Shown here piece by piece: positions 13,547-13,565 of a stretch of 13,565 nt of DNA. The translations under genes and the position numbers were made by a program. Source of the stretch: an uncultured Oscillospiraceae bacterium (GTDB taxonomy: Bacteria; Bacillota; Clostridia; Oscillospirales; Ruminococcaceae). The stretch is taken from positions 1 through 13,565 of the forward strand of contig UQGL01000045.1 of the NCBI GenBank assembly GCA_900540595.1, given 5' to 3'. The number at the start of each line of letters is the position of its first letter. Positions within the stretch are counted from its first letter, which is position 1. The notes below the pieces were generated by a model. The model saw nothing but the letters and a program-made list of their open reading frames with translations, made no database searches and was not told the DNA's origin.

Positions 13547-13565
13547 CTGCGGCACGGCATCTGCG

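Noticed and set aside
1..13565. CRISPR array, tRNA, rRNA, integrase or transposase genes
   Set aside because: I found no regularly spaced repeats, no tRNA cloverleaf and no recombinase motifs on reading both strands. The 49-bp repeats alone do not make a mobile element.

Overview
The window looks like chromosomal DNA of a GC-rich gut Firmicute of the Oscillospiraceae (Faecalibacterium/Subdoligranulum-like). This is inferred from the moderately high GC, strong AGGAGG-type ribosome binding sites, consensus sigma-A promoters, family-3 lipoprotein binding proteins and the style of the short intergenic repeats. No gene here fixes the genus.

Layout. Positions 1-166 hold no gene, only repeats. Positions 167-3143 (minus strand) carry a two-gene unit: a family-3 substrate-binding lipoprotein followed, with a 17-nt overlap, by a membrane hybrid histidine kinase with a receiver domain. 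Positions 3144-3754 are a divergent control region. On the minus strand it has an extended -10 promoter. On the plus strand it has a near-consensus promoter whose -10 lies inside a palindrome, then a 42-residue leader peptide with eight cysteines, then an intrinsic terminator. Positions 3755-8056 (plus) are a tight six-gene operon: amino-acid-type binding protein, permease, an AhpD/carboxymuconolactone-decarboxylase-like protein, ATPase, a divergent cysteine-synthase-fold enzyme and a VOC-fold protein. Positions 8057-8381 hold an apparently broken small reading frame and a promoter for nnrE (8382-9035). Positions 9041-11328 (minus) carry a MATE transporter followed by an unrecognised HEAQH protein. 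Back-to-back promoters separate these from an Lrp/AsnC regulator and an aminotransferase (11472-13204, plus), which end in a strong terminator. The last ~300 bases hold no gene.

How it fits together. The best-supported new observation is the control of the 3755-8056 operon. The leader peptide has Cys codon pairs at residues 12-13 and 17-18. The Cys-17/18 segment can pair with the 5' arm of the downstream terminator. This is the architecture expected of cysteine-responsive transcription attenuation, and it predicts that the operon imports cystine, cysteine or a related sulfur compound and processes it with the PLP enzyme and two small accessory proteins. The divergent binding-protein/kinase pair may sense a related ligand. 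The Lrp-like regulator, aminotransferase and MATE transporter form a second amino-acid-related neighbourhood.

A 49-bp repeat occurs once near each end of the window in opposite orientation (47 of 49 positions identical). It is probably a dispersed intergenic element, although it formally brackets the whole region.
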